NCBI GenBank assembly: GCA_903834675.1
Contig: CAILKC010000397.1
Location: 1-21,696 of the forward strand
Direction of reading: 5' to 3'
Length of the DNA stretch: 21,696 nucleotides
Source: an uncultured Victivallales bacterium
GTDB taxonomy: Bacteria > Verrucomicrobiota > Lentisphaeria > Oligosphaerales > JAFGRS01
Positions 14,157-21,408 of this stretch are shown in pieces (within the stretch, counting starts at the first letter, position 1; each line of letters starts with the position of its first letter). The position numbers were made by a program, and so were the translations under genes. The notes below the pieces were generated by a model that ran no database searches, had not been told where the DNA came from, and saw nothing but the letters and a program-made list of their open reading frames with translations.

Positions 14157-16013
14157 ATGAGTGCGCGTAAGGAGTTTAAGGTCACCTTCCAGCCCAGCGG
14201 GCGGAAGGTTCATGTCCTGCCCGGCACCCGTATCCTCGAGGCGGCGGCTCGGGCTGGCATCATGCTGCGGAACCCCTGCGGCGGCGCCGGGAGCTGCGGC
14301 AAGTGCCATGTGCGGGTCGAGCGTGGCGAGTGTGCCCCGACGTCGGCCTGCCGCACGGTGTTCCCGGCAGCCCAGATTGCCCAGGGCTGGCGCCTGGCCT
14401 GCCAGGGCGCCGTCGCGAGCGATCTGGTGATTGAGGTGCCGGCCGAAGCGCTATTTGAGAGCGGGGCGCAGATTCTGATTACGGATTCGGGCGCCAAGGT
14501 CCACGGCACGCCGGCGCTGAGCAAGCGGCGGTTCGAACTCAGCGCGCCTGATCTGGCGCATCCGCAGCCCGATCTGGAACGAGTTTGCGCCGCCGTCGGG
14601 CCGTGCGAGATGGGCCTGGCAGAGTTGGCCCTCCTGCCTGACCAGCTCCGCGCCACCGCCTTCCGCGGCACCGCCGTCGTCTGCGCGGGCCACCTGCTGG
14701 ACTGGGAGGCCGGTGACACCACCGGCGAAGCCTACGCGGTCGCCTTTGACTTGGGCACCACGACTCTGGTCGGAACCCTGGTGAACACCGCCGACGGCAG
14801 TGAACGCGGGGTCTCGGCGACGCTGAACCCTCAGATCAGCATTGGCGACGATGTGATCAGCCGCATCGCGGCGGCCCGAGAGTCAGCGGACAACATCCGG
14901 CGTATGCAGGAGTCGGTGGCGCACGCTTTCAACGGCCTCATCGACCGGTTGTGCCGGGAGGCGAAGGTGCCGCGGGAACGCATCTACGAAGTCAGCGTGG
15001 CGGGCAACACGACCATGCAGCACCTGTTCTGTGCTATCAACCCGGCCGCCTTGGGTGAGATTCCCTTTGTGCCGGCCTACCGCGCGGCCCGCCGGGTCGC
15101 GGCCCGCGAGGTGGGCCTGCGGATTCATCCCGCTGGCCGCGTCTTCGTCTTCCCCAACATCGGCGGCTTCGTCGGCGGCGACACGGTGGCGGGCATTCTG
15201 GCCAATGGCGTGCAGCGCTCGGCGGAGACGCTTCTCTTCGTGGATATCGGCACTAACGGCGAGATTGTCCTGGCGCACCAGGGCCGCCTGCGCGCTACCT
15301 CCTGCGCCGCGGGTCCAGCCTTTGAAGGGGCGCGCATCGCCGCCGGCATGCGGGCGGCGGATGGTGCGGTTGACAAAGTGGTGTTCGACGGCGAAGACCT
15401 GGTCTGCAACGTCATCGGCGGGCGGCGGATGGTTGGCATTTGTGGTACGGCGCTGATCGATGCCGCGGCCGTGCTGCTCGAGCTCGGGGTGCTGGATCCG
15501 ACCGGTCGGCTGCTCTCGGCCGCCGAGGCACCGGCGACGGTGACCGCTGCCGTGCGTCGCCGTCTGCACCCGGACGGCAACGAGACCAAGATCATGCTGG
15601 GCACGGCGGCGGAGTCGCGTTCGGGCGAACCGGTGTACCTCTTGCAGCGCGACCTGCGCGAACTGCAGCTCGCCTCGGGCGCGATCCGGGCCGCGATCAC
15701 GTTGCTGCTGCGTCGGGCGGGACTAGTACCGCAGGATCTGCACGGCGTGCTGCTCGCCGGGGGATTTGGCAACTTCATCCGCCGCGAGAACGCCTGTCGC
15801 ATGGGCTTATTGCCAGCCCTGCCCATCGAGCGCATCCGCTTCGTCGGCAATGCCTCCAGTATGGGCGCCAAAGCCGTGCTTTTATCGCAGGAACTGCGCG
15901 CCGAGGCGGACCGGATTGCGGCGACGACCGAGCACGTCGATCTCAGCCTCGATCCGGAGTTCCAGATGGAGTTTGCGATGGCCATGATGTTCCCCGACGG
16001 GACGGCCTCCTGA
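14157..16013 (+). CDS. RACo-type reductive activator: 2Fe-2S ferredoxin plus DUF4445 ASKHA ATPase domain
   Basis: A 618-residue protein from ATG 14157, with GGAG (14145-14148) eight bases upstream; the longer frame from 14109 lacks a site. The N-terminal ferredoxin has Cys41-X5-Cys47-X2-Cys50 and Cys82, the plant-type 2Fe-2S ligand pattern. The ASKHA part shows AFDLGTTTLVG (196-206) for the first phosphate loop, FVDIGTNGEI (361-370) for the second, SCAAGPAFEGARI (382-394) and LLAGGFGNF (532-540). Proteins with this layout (RACo, RamA and relatives) use ATP to drive one-electron reduction of inactive Co(II) corrinoid proteins to Co(I). Normally corrinoid proteins and methyltransferases are encoded nearby; none is in this window, so the client is elsewhere. 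Two extra cysteines (59, 65) lie in the ferredoxin domain. Confidence 0.93.
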   Translation: MSARKEFKVTFQPSGRKVHVLPGTRILEAAARAGIMLRNPCGGAGSCGKCHVRVERGECAPTSACRTVFPAAQIAQGWRLACQGAVASDLVIEVPAEALFESGAQILITDSGAKVHGTPALSKRRFELSAPDLAHPQPDLERVCAAVGPCEMGLAELALLPDQLRATAFRGTAVVCAGHLLDWEAGDTTGEAYAVAFDLGTTTLVGTLVNTADGSERGVSATLNPQISIGDDVISRIAAARESADNIRRMQESVAHAFNGLIDRLCREAKVPRERIYEVSVAGNTTMQHLFCAINPAALGEIPFVPAYRAARRVAAREVGLRIHPAGRVFVFPNIGGFVGGDTVAGILANGVQRSAETLLFVDIGTNGEIVLAHQGRLRATSCAAGPAFEGARIAAGMRAADGAVDKVVFDGEDLVCNVIGGRRMVGICGTALIDAAAVLLELGVLDPTGRLLSAAEAPATVTAAVRRRLHPDGNETKIMLGTAAESRSGEPVYLLQRDLRELQLASGAIRAAITLLLRRAGLVPQDLHGVLLAGGFGNFIRRENACRMGLLPALPIERIRFVGNASSMGAKAVLLSQELRAEADRIAATTEHVDLSLDPEFQMEFAMAMMFPDGTAS

Positions 16014-16041
16014 GAGGCGGCCGAAGCGCCATGCCTCAGGC

Positions 16042-16070
16042 TGGCGAAGCAAGCGCTCTACGCCTATAGT
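16042..16070 (+). promoter_or_regulatory. Candidate promoter for pseudopilin 3
   Basis: A good -10, TATAGT (16065-16070), is preceded after 17 bases by a poor -35, TGGCGA (16042-16047). It lies about 70 bases before the start codon, in the 126-base gap after the RACo-type gene. Confidence 0.33.
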
Positions 16071-16139
16071 TGCGGGCGCGGAGGCGAGAGCAGGCTTCGG
16101 CGCGGGGGTCTGTCACAAGCTGAAAGAGGGAGGTTCTTC

Positions 16140-16793
16140 ATGCGACGCAGGGCGTTCTTCACTCTCATCGAGCTGTTGGTGGTGATCGCTATCATTGCCA
16201 TCCTGGCATCCATGCTGTTGCCAGCGCTGGCCAAGGCCCGCGAGAAGGCCCGTTCGGTCAGTTGCATCAACCAAGTCAAGCAGCTCGCGTTGGGCTGCAT
16301 CATGTATTCTGGGGATTGGGAGTTGATGCCACCTTCGTTCATGCCAGGCCAGCCCGCGACCGCGGACCAGTGGAATAAGATCATCGAGCCCAAGTTTGTC
16401 AGTAACGCCGCTCTTTACCGCTGCCCCAGCTCGGTCGACATCCCGGAAGGGCAACTCAGCTACGGGTACAACTACACCTACCTTACTTATAACTATCCCG
16501 GCCATCCGGTCGCCGGCGGCGCCTATGGCTACTGGGGTTGCCCGCTCGCGGCGATCAAAGTGCCGGCCTCGACCATCCTGCTCGGTGACAGTGGCACGCA
16601 CTGGAACTCGACCAGCGGCGCGGCGCTGACGTCCATGGCCTACGTCATCAACTCGGGTTTGCCCAACACCAACTACTGTGTCTATCTCAACCACAACGGG
16701 TTTGCAAACCTTGCATTCTGCGATGGCCACGTGAGTAGTCAGAGTATTGGCTTTTGTGTCACCCTGTGGAACTTCCAGGTGGACAAGCCCTGA
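16140..16793 (+). CDS. Pseudopilin with H-X9-DG C-terminus (DUF1559-like), third paralogue
   Basis: A 217-residue protein; AGAGGGAGG (16125-16133) lies six bases before ATG 16140. The leader is [11 protein letters not shown], so the residue before FTLIE is Phe, or cleavage is after Ala5 with Glu at +6. Either departs from the Gly-Phe rule. The hydrophobic helix [19 protein letters not shown] and [12 protein letters not shown] follow. H-X9-DG is at His185 and Asp195-Gly196. The globular region is Tyr- and Asn-rich ([15 protein letters not shown], 107-121), which suits an extracellular adhesive or structural domain, by inference. The nitrilase gene starts 60 bases later on the same strand, so the two may be co-transcribed. 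Confidence 0.92.
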   Translation: MRRRAFFTLIELLVVIAIIAILASMLLPALAKAREKARSVSCINQVKQLALGCIMYSGDWELMPPSFMPGQPATADQWNKIIEPKFVSNAALYRCPSSVDIPEGQLSYGYNYTYLTYNYPGHPVAGGAYGYWGCPLAAIKVPASTILLGDSGTHWNSTSGAALTSMAYVINSGLPNTNYCVYLNHNGFANLAFCDGHVSSQSIGFCVTLWNFQVDKP

Positions 16794-16853
16794 GCGCAGC
16801 GCCGAGCCACGGCCCACAGATTTGCCGCCACCCGTAAAGAGGATACCACGCCC

Positions 16854-17792
16854 ATGGCCAGAAAGATCACCCTCAGCGCGTTGGGGCCGCGGCCGATCAA
16901 CGGCGAACCCTCGCGACCGCACCAGCAGGCCGTCGACGAGATGATCCAGCACTGGAAAGGCCAGCTTGAGCTGGTCTTGCCCGACCGCCCGGACCTGATC
17001 GTCGTGCCCGAGGCCAGCGACCGCTATCCGAACTACCCCCTCGAACAGCGCCTCGAGTACTACCGCACCCGCCGCGACCAGGTGCGCGATTTCTTCGCCG
17101 GCGTCGCCCGCGAGCAGCACTGCTACGTGGCCTACTCGGCCGCTCGGGAAGTCGCTGACGGAACCTGGCGCAACTCGACCCAGGTTCTCGACCGGGTCGG
17201 CAACGTGGCCGGCATCTACAACAAGAACCACCTGGTGGTCGAGGAAACGACCAAGGCCGGCATCCTCTGCGGCAAAGCCGCGCGCTTGGTCCAGACGGAC
17301 TTCGGCAGCCTCGCCTGCGCGATCTGCTTTGACCTTAACTTCGAGCCCGTTCGCGCCGCCTACAAGGCCCAGCGACCGGACCTGATCGTCTTCTGCAGCA
17401 TGTACCACGGCGGCCTGATGCAGCAGGTCTGGGCCTACGACTGCCGGGCGCACTTCGTCGGCGCGGTCGCCGGCGCCGAATGCACCGTCATCAACCCGCT
17501 CGGCGAGAAGATCGCTCACAGTACCAACTACACCCACTGGATCACGACCCAGATCAACCTGGACTGCACCCTGGCGCACATTGACTACAACAACGGCAAG
17601 TTCCGCGCCATGAAGCAGAAGTACGGTCGTGGGGTGACCATCAGTGACCCCGGCTACCTGGGCTGTGTGCTGCTGACCAACGAGATGGAAGGCATGACCA
17701 TCCGCGACCTGGTGGCCGAGTTCGAGATCGAGTTGCTGGACGATTACTGGGCTCGGGCGCTGCAGCACCGGGCCGAGAACACTGAACCCTGA
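16854..17792 (+). CDS. Carbon-nitrogen hydrolase (nitrilase superfamily)
   Basis: A 312-residue cytoplasmic amidohydrolase starting at ATG 16854, with AGAGGA (16838-16843) ten bases upstream. The catalytic triad of the superfamily is complete: Glu53 in LIVVPEAS, Lys124 in IYNKNHLV and Cys158 in CAICFDLNFEP. Members hydrolyse amides, N-carbamoyl compounds or nitriles through a Cys thioester. The length is that of aliphatic amidase or N-carbamoyl hydrolase branches, and the C-terminal tail from about residue 270 is extra. The substrate is unknown. The next gene, a sugar phosphate isomerase-like protein, starts 31 bases downstream, which suggests one transcript. An antisense frame spanning this gene and pseudopilin 3 is a GC-rich shadow. 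Confidence 0.92.
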   Translation: MARKITLSALGPRPINGEPSRPHQQAVDEMIQHWKGQLELVLPDRPDLIVVPEASDRYPNYPLEQRLEYYRTRRDQVRDFFAGVAREQHCYVAYSAAREVADGTWRNSTQVLDRVGNVAGIYNKNHLVVEETTKAGILCGKAARLVQTDFGSLACAICFDLNFEPVRAAYKAQRPDLIVFCSMYHGGLMQQVWAYDCRAHFVGAVAGAECTVINPLGEKIAHSTNYTHWITTQINLDCTLAHIDYNNGKFRAMKQKYGRGVTISDPGYLGCVLLTNEMEGMTIRDLVAEFEIELLDDYWARALQHRAENTEP

Positions 17793-17823
17793 ACGAGGCC
17801 AGGCGCCGAGGAGAAAGATCCGC

Positions 17824-18723
17824 ATGTTCACGAAAGAAGGCATCCGCGTCGGCACTCTGGTCAACAAGGGCCAGAAGAACCCTCAGTACATCCGGCAGAT
17901 TCTACCGTATGGCTTCGAGAGCTTCCAGATCACCTTCTGGAAGACGATTGGCGACACGGATCTCGACCGCCTGGCGGCCGAGGTCAACGAGGTGCTGGCT
18001 GGTACCGGTGCCGTGATCAGTTGCGTGGGCATCTTCGGCAATCCGCTCGAGACGCAGCCTGAGGATCTCGAGGCGCTGCGCGGCTGGGAGCGGCTGATCG
18101 ACAAGGTCAGGCTGTTCAACACCGACATCGTCTGCGGTTTCACCGGGCGGGTGCGGGGCAAGAGTATCGACGACTCCCTGCCGCGCTTCAAGGAAGTCTA
18201 CGGCGAGCTGACCCGCCGGGCTGCTGACCAGGGCGTACGCCTGGCCTTCGAGAACTGTGATATGGGCGGCACCTGGCAGACCGGCGACTGGAACATCGCC
18301 CACACCCCCGCCGCCTGGGAGAAGATGTTCGACGCGGTGCCGGCGGCGAACCTGGGGCTGCAGTGGGAGCCCTGCCACCAGATGGTACACCTGATCGACC
18401 CGGTTGCCCAGCTCCGCAAGTGGGCGCCGAAGGTGTTTAACCTGCACGGTAAGGATGCCTCGGTGCTGTGGGATGTCGTCCGTCAGTACGGCGTACATGG
18501 CCCGAAGCCCTACATCTTCCACCGCACGCCCGGCTTTGGTGACAGCAACTGGGCGGACATCATCACCATCCTGCGGCAGAACAACTACGCGGGGAGCATC
18601 GACATCGAGGGCTGGCACGATCCCGTCTACAAGGGCGACCTGGAGATGACGGGGCAGGTGAGGGGGCTGAACTACCTCAAGGCCTGTCGCGGCGGTGACT
18701 ATGTGCCCAACCCCGTGGTCTGA
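17824..18723 (+). CDS. Sugar phosphate isomerase/epimerase-like TIM-barrel protein (xylose isomerase-like, AP endonuclease family 2 fold)
   Basis: A 299-residue protein with GAGGAG (17808-17813) ten bases before ATG 17824. Probable metal ligands fall at the expected strand ends: Glu143 in LAFENCD, His185 in LQWEPCHQ, His208 in FNLHGKD and Glu262 in IDIEGWHD. The FHRTPGFGDSNW segment (232-243) and the last strand GSIDIEGW are typical of the IolE/xylose-isomerase-like family. Members isomerise, epimerise or dehydrate sugars and inositols using Mn or Mg. It sits between the nitrilase and a dehydrogenase, which fits a small-molecule catabolic unit, but the substrate cannot be named. Its last bases overlap the start of the Vsr-like frame. 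Confidence 0.9.
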   Translation: MFTKEGIRVGTLVNKGQKNPQYIRQILPYGFESFQITFWKTIGDTDLDRLAAEVNEVLAGTGAVISCVGIFGNPLETQPEDLEALRGWERLIDKVRLFNTDIVCGFTGRVRGKSIDDSLPRFKEVYGELTRRAADQGVRLAFENCDMGGTWQTGDWNIAHTPAAWEKMFDAVPAANLGLQWEPCHQMVHLIDPVAQLRKWAPKVFNLHGKDASVLWDVVRQYGVHGPKPYIFHRTPGFGDSNWADIITILRQNNYAGSIDIEGWHDPVYKGDLEMTGQVRGLNYLKACRGGDYVPNPVV

Positions 18724-19087
18724 AACGGCTGCCGCGGCGTCGGTGCTGGCGGCTGAAGGCACGGTCCGGTCGGTGCTGCACCGCCTGGGCTATCGCTTCC
18801 GCCTGCACCGCGCGGAGCTGCCGGGCTGCCCGGAGGTGGTGCTGCCGCGCTGGCGCCTGGCGCTTTTCATTGTTGATTGCGGGCGCCATCCCCACCCGGA
18901 CTGCACCCGCCCCGTCGGCGCGCTGCCCCCGGCTGAGGTCGGCATCGAGTCGCGCCGTCTGGAGCAGGTCGGCGCTGCCTTGGAGCGCCAGGGCTGGCAG
19001 ACGCTGATTGTGCAGGCGTGCGATGCCGACGACCTGGAAGCCCTCGGCTACCGGCTGGACATCGCTTTGCGGGGACGGCTCGTATGA
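18701..19087 (+). CDS. Diverged Vsr-like (very short patch repair) endonuclease-fold protein, possibly inactive
   Basis: A 128-residue frame from ATG 18701, overlapping the preceding gene by 23 bases. GTG 18695 and GTG 18743 are alternatives, and none has a clear ribosome site. RSVLHRLGYRFRLHRAELPG (23-42) closely follows the Vsr pattern for binding a T:G mismatch. CPEVVLPRWRLALFIVDCGRHPHPDC follows, where Vsr has PDIVLP ... HGCFWHxHxxC. The catalytic Asp is replaced by Glu45 and the Phe-Trp pair is missing. Cys60, His63, His65 and Cys68 could keep a zinc site. ERQGWQTLIVQAC (95-107) matches the final Vsr strand. The usual leader with the K-x-T-x-P-E segment is lacking. Vsr normally partners a cytosine methyltransferase; none is present. 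It is either a decayed Vsr or a repurposed relative. Confidence 0.55.
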   Translation: MCPTPWSETAAAASVLAAEGTVRSVLHRLGYRFRLHRAELPGCPEVVLPRWRLALFIVDCGRHPHPDCTRPVGALPPAEVGIESRRLEQVGAALERQGWQTLIVQACDADDLEALGYRLDIALRGRLV

Positions 19088-19121
19088 GACGCGGTTCTTG
19101 CGTCGGTTTCTCTGGCCTGGC

Positions 19122-19174
19122 CCTGGAAGCCGGGATGGCCGTATCCCGGCCGCGGCATGCGGCCGCGTTCCAGG
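19122..19174. repeat. 53-nt fold-back structure forming a complete three-way junction
   Basis: CCTGGAA (19122-19128) pairs with TTCCAGG (19168-19174). Between them lie two perfect hairpins with no linker bases: GCCGGGAT/ATCCCGGC (19129-19150, loop GGCCGT) and CGCGGC/GCCGCG (19151-19167, loop ATGCG). Every base outside the two loops is paired. It lies 35 bases after the Vsr-like stop and 79 bases before the dehydrogenase start. It may be a REP-like repeat, a structured leader or a terminator; no T-run follows. Confidence 0.6.
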
Positions 19175-19252
19175 CTGGCGCCCGGGGGGCTTCGCTGAAT
19201 CCTAGAGCCTGATTTCCACGTAAGTGCGTAGCTGTACCAAGGAGGGCCGCAG

Positions 19253-20230
19253 ATGTCCACGACCATGAAAGCGCTGCAGATCCTGAAACCCGGTGAGACG
19301 GTGTGGCGCGACGTGCCCATTCCCGTGCCGGGTCCAGGCGAAGTGCTGCTCCGCGTCGTGCAGGTGAACACCTGTCCGCAGTGGGATATGCACCTGCTCG
19401 ATGGGGTGCCCATGTTTGCCGGCAGGGCCATTGCCTACCCCTACACCCCCGGCCAGCCCGGGCACGAGGCGGTCGGTGAGATCTCGGCCGTGGGGCCTGG
19501 GGTTGCCGCACTGCCGGTCGGCACGCGGGTGGCCTGCTGGCGCGATGCGGGTCACCAGCGCCCGGGCTGCTACGCCCAGTTCGTGGTGATGAACCAGGAC
19601 CACGTGCTGCCGATCCCGGCCCAGGTGAGCTGGGATCAGGTCACCTCGCTGGAACTGGCCATGTGCGTGCAGATCTCCTGCGGACAGATCCAGCGTCTGG
19701 ATGGCATCAAAGGCCGCCGGGTGGGCATCTCTGGACTTGGCCCCGCCGGACTGGTCGCCGTGCAGATGGCCAAGGCCTACGGCGCCGAGAAGGTCTTTGG
19801 GGTCGACCCCGTGCCGGCGCGTCGGGAGTTGGCCCTGCGCTGCGGCGCGGATGCGGTCTTCGCGCCCGATGCCGCCGCCTGGCCAGCCGGGCGCGGTGGC
19901 GAGCGCTCGGTGTATTCCACCATCGACTGCACCGGACTCAAAGGGTCCATCGAGTTCATGATGGATCGCACCCAGAAGGCGCTGGCCATCTTCGGCGTGC
20001 TGCGCGAGCAGGTCAACTTCGGGCCGCAGCATTGGGGCGGCCTCTGGCTGATTGGCTACGAGCCGCATACCGTCGAGGCCGCCAGGCAGGCGCTGGACCT
20101 GATCGCGGCTGGCAAGCTCGATCTCTCCGGGTTGATCAGCGTCAAGCTGCCCTTTACGCGCTACAGGGAGGGCATCGAGATGCTGAAGCGCAAAGAGGCG
20201 GTCAAGATCTGCTTCCAGCCCTGGGAGTGA
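19253..20230 (+). CDS. Zinc-dependent alcohol dehydrogenase family protein (MDR superfamily)
   Basis: A 325-residue oxidoreductase with a strong AAGGAGG (19239-19245) seven bases before ATG 19253. The catalytic zinc ligands are Cys41 (NTCPQWD) and His71-Glu72 (QPGHEAVGE). The Rossmann motif GLGPAG is at 161-166, and Asp185 at the end of the second strand favours NAD over NADP. The four-cysteine structural zinc lobe is absent (only Cys95 and Cys106), and the protein is shorter than classical alcohol dehydrogenase, as in several sugar or polyol dehydrogenase branches. It probably oxidises a polyol or sugar-derived alcohol. It follows the isomerase and the Vsr-like frame on the same strand, with a GNAT gene 45 bases after it. 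Confidence 0.92.
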   Translation: MSTTMKALQILKPGETVWRDVPIPVPGPGEVLLRVVQVNTCPQWDMHLLDGVPMFAGRAIAYPYTPGQPGHEAVGEISAVGPGVAALPVGTRVACWRDAGHQRPGCYAQFVVMNQDHVLPIPAQVSWDQVTSLELAMCVQISCGQIQRLDGIKGRRVGISGLGPAGLVAVQMAKAYGAEKVFGVDPVPARRELALRCGADAVFAPDAAAWPAGRGGERSVYSTIDCTGLKGSIEFMMDRTQKALAIFGVLREQVNFGPQHWGGLWLIGYEPHTVEAARQALDLIAAGKLDLSGLISVKLPFTRYREGIEMLKRKEAVKICFQPWE

Positions 20231-20275
20231 GCCGCGCCGCGCCCGGCGTGCTTACCGCAGGAGAAGGTGCCGAAT

Positions 20276-20866
20276 ATGACCACTTCCAGCCCTGTGCAGA
20301 TGACTTGCGCCGCTCTGAGTCCGGGGCCGTCAAGCGTGTTGCCGACGGGGTGCCGCATCCGGGACTATGAGCCCGGTGACGAAGCGGCATGGGTGGCCAT
20401 CCATCGCCTGGCGGATTTCTACAACCCGGCCTCGCTCGACCTCTTCGAACAGCAGTTCGGCAGTGCGCGGGACGAACTGCCGCGACGGCAGCTTTACCTG
20501 CTCGATGCTGCCGGCACGCCCATCGGCACCGCCACCGCCTGGTTCGGGGCGCTCGCTGCCGGTGTGATCATTGGTCGCATGCACTGGGTCGCCATCGTCC
20601 CGGCCGAGCAGGGTCACGGGCTGGCCAGGCCGCTATTGTCGGCCGTGTGCCGACGCCTGTTGGAGCTCGGGCACCGGCAGGCGTACCTGACCACGTCCAC
20701 GGCCCGCCTCCCCGCCATCAACCTCTACTTTGCCTACGGTTTCCTGCCGGATCTGGACCCGCCCGGGGCGAGGGCCGCCTGGGCCAGCCTCAGCGCCCCC
20801 GCGGCCACCTCGGACGGCCCTCTCCGCCCCGGCCTGGTCGCCTGGCTGAGAACGCACCTGCAGTAG
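20276..20866 (+). CDS. GNAT-family N-acetyltransferase
   Basis: A 196-residue protein from ATG 20276; GAAGG is eight bases upstream, and in-frame GTG 20267 is too close to the ribosome site. After a 25-residue Ser/Thr/Pro-rich start, the fold begins at CRIRDYEPGDEAAW. Motif A, VAIVPAEQGHGLARPLLSAV (105-124), holds the acetyl-CoA pyrophosphate loop Q-G-H-G-L-A. Motif B is AINLYFAYGF (147-156), where the Tyr may act as general acid. The acceptor substrate is unknown. It is the last gene of the + strand block. Confidence 0.9.
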   Translation: MTTSSPVQMTCAALSPGPSSVLPTGCRIRDYEPGDEAAWVAIHRLADFYNPASLDLFEQQFGSARDELPRRQLYLLDAAGTPIGTATAWFGALAAGVIIGRMHWVAIVPAEQGHGLARPLLSAVCRRLLELGHRQAYLTTSTARLPAINLYFAYGFLPDLDPPGARAAWASLSAPAATSDGPLRPGLVAWLRTHLQ

Positions 20867-21154
20867 CCCGTTCGGCCGCGAACCGCGGGTTGCGCCCCAT
20901 TGGCATAAGCCCAGGCGCCTCTCCAGGGGAGCACGATGGAGAGGCGGTGGGCCGCCACCGCCGCGCCTGCGGTCCGCCGCGCCAAGCCCGAAATGCCGGC
21001 CGCCACGTCCTCGCAGTCCAGGTTCTGCCTGGACCCCGATACCCGTCAGCCCCTCGGCTTCATCCTGGGCTCCCCCGCCCCGCCCCAGGCAGCACCCTGG
21101 CGGTCGCCGACTTCGAGCCGTTTGCCGGAGAGCTCTTCGACTACAAAAAAGCGA
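20867..21154. other. Intergenic region with two mutually exclusive hairpins; no gene seen
   Basis: No frame here carries a recognisable motif. CGCCTCTCC (20916-20924) pairs with GGAGAGGCG (20938-20946). The overlapping GGCGGTGG (20943-20950) pairs with CCACCGCC (20955-20962), so only one can form fully. The frame AVADFEPFAGELFDYKK just before the repeat element looks protein-like and might be the remnant of a gene cut by it, but this is weak. Confidence 0.4.
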
Positions 21155-21408
21155 CCTGTGCAATAAGGGAGTCCGTCTGGAGCGCTGAAGGCGCGCTGCG
21201 ATACCAGCCCAGGGCAACGCCCTGGGAATAGGACAGTTAGGGGTTTGAGCCCTGTAGGGGCGAGCCATCTGTCCTAGGTTCGCGCCGAGGTCGTATGGAA
21301 CGCCCCTTCAGGGCTAAACTGTGGTGTGAACCGGTACCCAGGCGTTGCCCTGGGCGCCCAAAGCGCCCCTTTGGGGCTGAATACCTCGGCCAATCGTAAC
21401 TACTCAGG
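21155..21408. mobile_element. MITE-like palindromic element, copy 2 (inverted, right end decayed)
   Basis: Read on the plus strand this matches the reverse complement of the element at 11386-11643 over its whole length. The intact end CCTGTGCAATAAGG is at 21155-21168. ATACCAGCCCAGGGCAACGC, TGAGCCCTGTAGGGGCG, GGTTCGCGCCGAGGTCG and GCCCCTTTGGGGCTGAATAC are shared. The far end (21390-21408) is degraded to CCAATCGTAACTACTCAGG, matching copy 1 at 13 of 19 positions. The 17-bp long-range arm of copy 1 is broken here, because its GGTATGG is replaced by a segment with CCCAAAG. CGA precedes the intact terminal repeat in both copies. Confidence 0.68.

Noticed and set aside
16113..17867. A 584-codon open frame on the minus strand
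   Set aside because: It is antisense to pseudopilin 3 and the nitrilase, both of which have full family motifs and ribosome sites. Long antisense frames are expected at this GC content.
20936..21166. 76-codon frame running into repeat copy 2
   Set aside because: No ribosome site of good spacing, Pro/Ser/Arg-rich, no recognisable motif, and it ends inside the repeat.
11386..21408. Reading the two elements as ends of an active composite transposon
   Set aside because: No transposase lies between or beside them, no target-site duplication was found, and the outer end of copy 2 is decayed.
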